Source of the DNA: Eleginops maclovinus
Lineage: Eukaryota > Chordata > Actinopteri > Perciformes > Eleginopidae
DNA: 64,000 nucleotides
Direction: 5' to 3'
Assembly (NCBI RefSeq): GCF_036324505.1
Contig: NC_086364.1
Coordinates: forward strand, 12,368,148 to 12,432,147
Positions within the stretch are counted from its first letter, which is position 1, and every line of letters begins with the position of its first letter. The notes beneath the pieces are model-generated. The model worked only from the letters and a program-made list of their open reading frames with translations, searched no databases and was not told the origin of the DNA. This document shows positions 58,001 to 64,000 of the stretch, piece after piece. The position numbers were made by a program, and so were the translations under genes.

Positions 58001-60187
58001 TGTTCAGGCCACAACTTCTATCAAGACGAACAGATGAAAGAGGTTTCAGCCCTGTTAAAGTAGGGGTATATGTTTTGTGTGCGCCACACATGTGTGAAGA
58101 GAAGACCAACAAACATCCAAATACTTCAAAATCCAGAGTACTACTGAAATCCCACCTGTTCAAAATTTCACTCAAGTGAGTCTAAGTCAAACCCTTTGTA
58201 AATATCATTGTAATTAAAAACTGAAAGCACTTTTTTGTGAACGGCCACAGACTGTTTTAAATTCAACTTATTCATTTAATTTCCATTTCACTAATGGGAA
58301 GCATTATTTGTAATTAGTGATGTTTGTAGAAGTGTAGACACCAGGCCTGATATTTTTAATTCTCTATCATTCACTAAATTTAGCTTTCCACTCAATTCTG
58401 CTTTGTTTAAGACATGACATGATGGAAAATGTATTTTGTGAGCGCTGCTTGGAAAAGGAAATCCAGGCATTATTCACTCGGCCCCCTTCATTTCTGTCAT
58501 GGGAGGGACTTTCTCACTTCAAATAAACGAAAGATTCCTCAGGACTTGCAATAGTTTGATTTTCTTTGATGTCTCCTTTAGTGTCACGACTGATTGGTAT
58601 ACAAACAGTGCCCTGCATTCATTCATTTACCTTGATTTCAGCAACCGCAGGGGTGCTGGTGCCTTACTGCGGTTATGTAAGGGAACAGAGTCAGAAATTC
58701 TGCTCAGTATTTTATCTTCTTCTTAATTGTCTGCTGTGCTTGAAAATCACTGCTTATTCCAGATGACTCCTACACACTGTCACTGGAATTACAACTACGC
58801 ATAGAAACATTCAAGTTGAGGGTAAGACGGAGGACTCAGGTTTCAGAAGAACTTCAAACAGTCTGGGACTGGAGGCCAGTTTGTGTAAAACCACTAAATG
58901 AGCTGACCCCATGTGAAGAAGAGAAATTCCCTAGTATATGAGGGCGTGGACAAACCACTTCCCTTATTTGCGACCCCCACACTCCTGTGCCCCACCGTGA
59001 TTGCATTGACCCTCTTCCTCCTTGTGCCCCTAAGGCTGTTCTTGTTGTAGCAATGTGGGACTCCACTGCACTTCCTCCTCCCTGTTTGTCCTACAGGAGC
59101 TTGGAGACAAGGGAATTAGAACAAGCTGTCGAAACAGCATTTCCATGGGAGCGCAGGTCAAGGAGACCCCCAAGATGGCCTTTCTCATATGTGGGAAATC
59201 CACCTCCAAAGCCCCGCACTAAACAAGAAATAGGATGCGACATTACTAGTCATATCTGAGAAAATATTGGTAGATTTTGGGTTGCGTGAATGACAGACTC
59301 TGTTTTGTTTATACAGTATACTCATCATGGTATTGTAGTTACATGTCTGAGGGCATGCATGTGCATTGGAGACAGGAGAAGGAAAAAAATTAATTGGCAT
59401 CCACTAGTATCAATCACAGAACCTTTCTCAGTAATTATGTCCCATAAGGGAGCCAATAGTGTAATTAGAGGTTGCTACAGAGCAGAGTGTGGACCACATC
59501 TATGATCCCCCGGGGACTTCGTGTCTCAACATGTTCGCCAGAGTGTGAGAACCTCAACCCATAAGAACACCTAAACACATAGGGCTGCTACAAATACAGC
59601 ACCACAGCATGATCTTACATGACACGTTTTGTATCAAATCATCTAAAGTTACACATTCATATAAAGATCTATAAAAATATTTAAATAACTAGAAAATGCT
59701 TAAATCCTGAATCCACATTTCTCACATGGTTGTAACATTTCTTAAACTCCATAAAACATTTTTTAAAACATCTAAATCGGGAAGAGGCCAAGGCACTGTG
59801 AGAAGTCTCTGAGACATGGGATCTCAGGACAAACAGTGTGATCATCACTCTTTCCTTTGACTAAAGAAGTATGAATGAATCAAGCAACAAGTGATTTCAA
59901 GACTGTTTTTCTCCTCAAAGCAGCAGGTGCCTGCCTCAGTCCAAACAACACAGCAGGAGCCTTTACGTTCCAGTGTGAGAACCACAAAGAAGATCCAAGT
60001 ATACATGAAAACTTCACCACCCTCTGCCATTTCAAACACTCTGAACCTATTTGAATAAAGTTTGGCAATGCCCACAGTAACAATGTAGATTTGACTGTTG
60101 AAATTCAAATTTTCCAAATACAAATTCCGAAATAAACAAAAAGAGCTTTTGTCTTTTATTTACTTATTTCATTAATATCCTTGGATG

Positions 60188-60664
60188 CAAAGGTGGGAGA
60201 AGTACTGAGATGTTGAGTAAAAGTAGAAGTACCAGAGTGTATACTGAAAAACAGAATACTCTGTTACAAGTAAAAGTCTGGCATTCAAGATGTTATTCAA
60301 GTAAAAATACAATAGTATCAGCATCAAAATATACTTGACTCAAAAGTAAAAGTACTCATTATGCAGACTGGTCCATTTCAGAATGTGCAGCTAGTTTAAA
60401 TGACTTTGTATATTGCAGGGTAGCTTGTGAATGTTACAGATGTAACTAAAGTCTTATTTAAGTGTTGATTATTTTTCACATCATTAATCCAAATCTGCAA
60501 AGTAACTAAAGGTGTTAAATTAATGTGGAGTAAATGTATACAATTTACCTCTGAATTGTAGTAGAGTACATACAAGTAACATTACTTGGTAATACTCAAT
60601 CAATCTCAAAATTGTACCTAAGTACAGTACTTCAGTACATTTACTTAGTTACTTCCAACCTCTT
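60188..60664. mobile_element. non-autonomous hAT-type DNA transposon
   Basis: About 477 bp flanked by an 8-bp direct repeat, CTTGGATG (60,180-60,187 and 60,665-60,672), the duplication length of hAT elements. Ends are imperfect inverted repeats: CAAAGGTGGGAGAAGTACT at the left and, reverse-complemented, AAGAGGTTGGAAGTAACT at the right. The interior is rich in AAGTAAAAGTA-like units and resembles a very abundant percomorph repeat. No transposase frame is present. Confidence 0.8.
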
Positions 60665-60672
60665 CTTGGATG

Positions 60673-63600
60673 TGTGTGCCATCATGGCAAAATGCTCTCG
60701 TGGAGAAACCTACTGAGTACTGTGTCTGTGTTTGTGGACAGATTTTGAATTGTATATTTAAAGTATTTGTTAGTGTGGACTAGTTACTGGCCGTCACTTA
60801 ACTGACTTCTGTTTAAACTGCTAGGTCCTGCAATGACTGTCCCCTATCCTATAATCTAGCCTTCATCTATCCTACCTGTCACAGGTGTTCTGTTGAGAGT
60901 CAGGGCCACAACCTTGGAAAGTGTGATAAGGGGCATCAGTGCTCCTCAAATGCCCTGCCCCCACCTCCTTAACCAGCTTTGATGGTTGAGGGCTTGCAGA
61001 GCCTGACAGCTGCTCTTAAATTAGAGAGTAGGAGAGAACACAGGACCCAGGAATTCCTGGATTGTCTGGATTGCCTTTCTCTTCCGTGGAGTCCTGGGAA
61101 GTTGGCCACAGCCTTTTCAAAATGTTGCGAGGATGCTGGATAATCCAGTACAACATATTTACGTATAATGCATTCCTAAATATATACAATTCCTTTGGTT
61201 ATGTCGGCTGACTTGGTAGGTGGGTGGGAGGGTTGGGGGGGGGGGTTAGGGTTAGGGGCGGACATTGGAAGATTAATATAACTGAGTAGCAGGGGTATAG
61301 GAATTGAACATGTCATTAATGTCTGACAGGTTGATGATGTCTGCTCTAGCCCAGTATTCTGGCCATCCTGAGGAGAACAACCCTCTCTCGTGCATTATCA
61401 CACCTCGTTCATTAGTTGCTGTGGAGACAGTGACCAGGTCATTGGGGTCAGTGTGGCCAGAGGCATGGCTTTAAAACTACCCGGAGAATAAAGTGAGCCT
61501 CAATAATGGCGTAGTGGCCATTCAAGACAGATTAGCACTACACAGCCTGGGATCCACCCAGGAACACAAGCTGTACCTAAAGCTGTCGGACACTAGGCAA
61601 AACAAAGGAAAGGACAGGCAGTGAGGGAGGAGCACCACAAAGTTTCGAAACAACAGAAATCTGGGGTTGTGAGGGGCTGACATGAGGTGGATGGACATAC
61701 ATAGTAAGGCCATGAGAGAGGAAATGGAGGCATGAGAGATTGATAGAGTGGGGGTAAGAGGATGGGCAGGATAGAACAGTCCCAGGAAGAGAGATTAAAG
61801 GAGGGCTGAGTCATGATGAAGTAAGGCTTAGAGGCACAAGCTTCCAGATAGTAAAGGGAGGTTGGATCCAGCCATCATGCTGATTTTTTCTCCTCCTTCT
61901 GCCATAGACCAGCATGTTTTTTTTCTTCAATGTCTTTTAATAAAAGTGGAATTACTGCAAGCCCTCCTCTCTCCTCTGCCCTGGGTGGTGTGATGTGGAA
62001 TGTCTGCTGCTGTCAGCCACCCCTTCACCCACTCTGCAACTCAACCAAGCCTTTTCTGAAAAGGACTACGACTTCTAAAAAGCAGTTCCCCCATGTGACA
62101 TATATCTGAAGATCAAAATAATAACAGCAAGAACTTACATTTCAAATGGACCATGTCCCATCTTAGTACATGAGAATCAAACAATACAATTAGAATATTG
62201 TGAATATAAACATTAAGTCAGTGGCCTTTCCCAATGAGAGAGCCTCAGTAAGCCCTGTCACAAACAATCAGGGTAGTTTCTGCTTGAGTGTACATACATT
62301 ATAAGTTTGGAATAAACTACTATCAGTGTGGTCAAGAATTCTTAAAGGGTTTCTTTTTTAAAGCAGGGTAGTCAGCCCTGAAGCATAGAGCACTTAAGCC
62401 ACAACGACCCCAAACACTTCACTCTGGTCCCACCCTGTCTTATTCCATTACTGCCTTCCTTATCACTCAAGTGGACCTTCAGGCTAGCCATAGCCTGAGG
62501 AAGGAATGTGGTATGTGTCTATTTAACCCACCATTTCTCAAATTCACCCTTTTCTCTTAACTTCATCCTAAACTGACTACCGAGCATCAAGAGCCATGTT
62601 TTAATGAAGTGCAACAGCTGATGTGGCGTGTCTGTGTATGAAAACATCTTTAACTGGATATAGCTCTGCTGCTGCCTTCCAAAGCCCATCCACTGTGATG
62701 AACAGGAGGATGGTGGGGGAAATAACCACACATGTAATCTCACACCGCTTCAGTGGGCTGGGACAATGGGGCTGGGGCTTCCATGACGGATTTTGCGATC
62801 AGAGACTATTTGGCCGACAAAGCAAGCAGGCCTCTTTATTTTGGCATGGGTTAGTCTTGCATTAGTTTTAACAAGTTTCATGCCAGACATTCACCAATAT
62901 CCACTCTCCGTCTTTAATGGCATGACATCATAGAAGTGTACATCAATCTGGCACAATCACATATATCCATTGATTAGTATCTCACATTAAGACTTAAAGA
63001 ATTCAACTGCTGTCTATGATATCTCTGGTGTAAAATATATAGAGATGTATGTGTTTGTGGTAAAAAGCCGCATGTTTAGCATGTCAAGGGGGCCGGGGCT
63101 AGGTTTGGGGGGGTAGGCAGGTACAGGCTTATTATCCCATTCTTGTTTTCTTCAGCAGTAATTATACCTTAGTGGTCCACTATCGCTATACGCTGCCTGT
63201 TGTTTTGATTGCGCACCAGTCAGGTTTAGTGTTTTCTCCCTGTTCTTTTCTTAAGGAAGATCCTGGCTCATTAGGGCTCTGCTGGGACAAGTAGAGGCAC
63301 AGGTGAGGCTGTGGGTGCAGCCTCTCTCACCTCACTGTGTAAGTGTGGGAACCACTCAGCCACCAGTAGTGCATGAGTAACAAGGACCCTGAGGGAGTGT
63401 GGAGTAATCTCCTCCTAATGCTCTAGTCTCTTGTCTTTCTCTCGCTCAGTGGAACACACACATTCAGTCAGAAGACAGAGTATACTCATGCATTTATCTC
63501 AATCAGCATGCGTTTGTAAACAGTAATCTTCAAATGAAAGCTCATTCTGAGGTGCATAGCCGAAGACATATTTGTATTGTAAATACAGCTACAGCCGGGT

Positions 63601-64000
63601 AAATAATACCTTTCATTGTTGCATTGTTGGAACAAAGTTACTGAACTTTGCGGAAAGAGCTTCATGGCAAATCACATCATAAAAACGTACCATTTAGACA
63701 AGTATTTTACACAGATTTGGAGCTTGGTGAGGTTTCAGTGGGGACATCATAAACTTCATTAGAGATAAATCAAATTGAGATTGAACCTGTTTATACCATG
63801 CAGAGTTCAAACCCATATTTACAAAGTTCATCATTTTTCAGAAGCAGTTAACAAATTAAAACAAAAAGGTTTTTGTAACATCATCACCTCTCAACCAACA
63901 TCAGGATAGGATCCAGCCAACCAAAATCCTGCAAAGGATCAACTGGATAAAGTTATAAATGAATAAAAATGGAACAAGTATTCAACTAAAGTGTAATGTT
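60673..64000. other. intergenic DNA at right edge
   Basis: 3.3 kb with no gene recognised. Two G-rich stretches (61,219-61,259 and 63,088-63,117) are the only marked features. Confidence 0.65.
61219..61259 (+). repeat. G-rich run with telomere-like hexamers
   Basis: Several G-tracts of three or more, an 11-G run and two TTAGGG units. A strong G-quadruplex candidate by pattern. Confidence 0.6.

Overview
The window is genomic DNA from a ray-finned fish, most likely a percomorph teleost. The evidence is spliced vertebrate genes with GT-AG introns, very long (CA)n/(GT)n microsatellites, a tRNA-derived SINE and a short hAT-type element that resemble families common in percomorph genomes. Two genes can be resolved exon by exon. 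They lie head to head.

Region 1 (1-24,446, minus strand): the 5' part of a fibrillar collagen gene identified as col5a3, the pro-alpha3(V) chain. Twenty-six coding exons were placed with consistent splice sites and reading phases. They encode 795 residues: signal peptide, TSPN/laminin-G-like domain, a variable domain with a very basic segment and a tyrosine-rich acidic segment, a short collagenous stretch, the NC2 linker, and the first 219 residues of the main triple helix. The gene runs off the left edge, so slightly less than half of a protein of about 1,745 residues is present. Exon 1 (signal peptide) lies 8.3 kb upstream of exon 2 and was recognised by its phase-1 donor and hydrophobic core.

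Region 2 (24,447-33,287): an 8.8-kb spacer between the two genes. It holds a perfect 14-bp inverted repeat, a complete antisense SINE with a 7-bp target-site duplication, a (CA)n tract, an AAT/ATT tract and a Z-DNA-prone run near the second gene. No coding exon was recognised.

Region 3 (33,288-38,493, plus strand): a complete six-exon rdh8 gene encoding 314 residues. It is a short-chain dehydrogenase/reductase of the photoreceptor visual cycle, and every catalytic residue is visible. As I recall it, human COL5A3 and RDH8 are also divergent neighbours on 19p13.2, which supports both names. The teleost a/b paralogue status of either gene cannot be told from this window.

Region 4 (38,494-64,000): 25.5 kb with no recognisable gene. 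It contains the probable rdh8 3' UTR, several large microsatellites, a perfect palindromic glucocorticoid/androgen-type response element, G-rich quadruplex candidates and an intact non-autonomous hAT element with an 8-bp duplication. The open frames here look like chance or repeat translations.

The two genes share no pathway: one builds extracellular matrix, the other reduces all-trans-retinal. Their link is positional. No previously undescribed biological system was identified; the leads worth following are the collagen variable-domain features and several non-coding palindromes.
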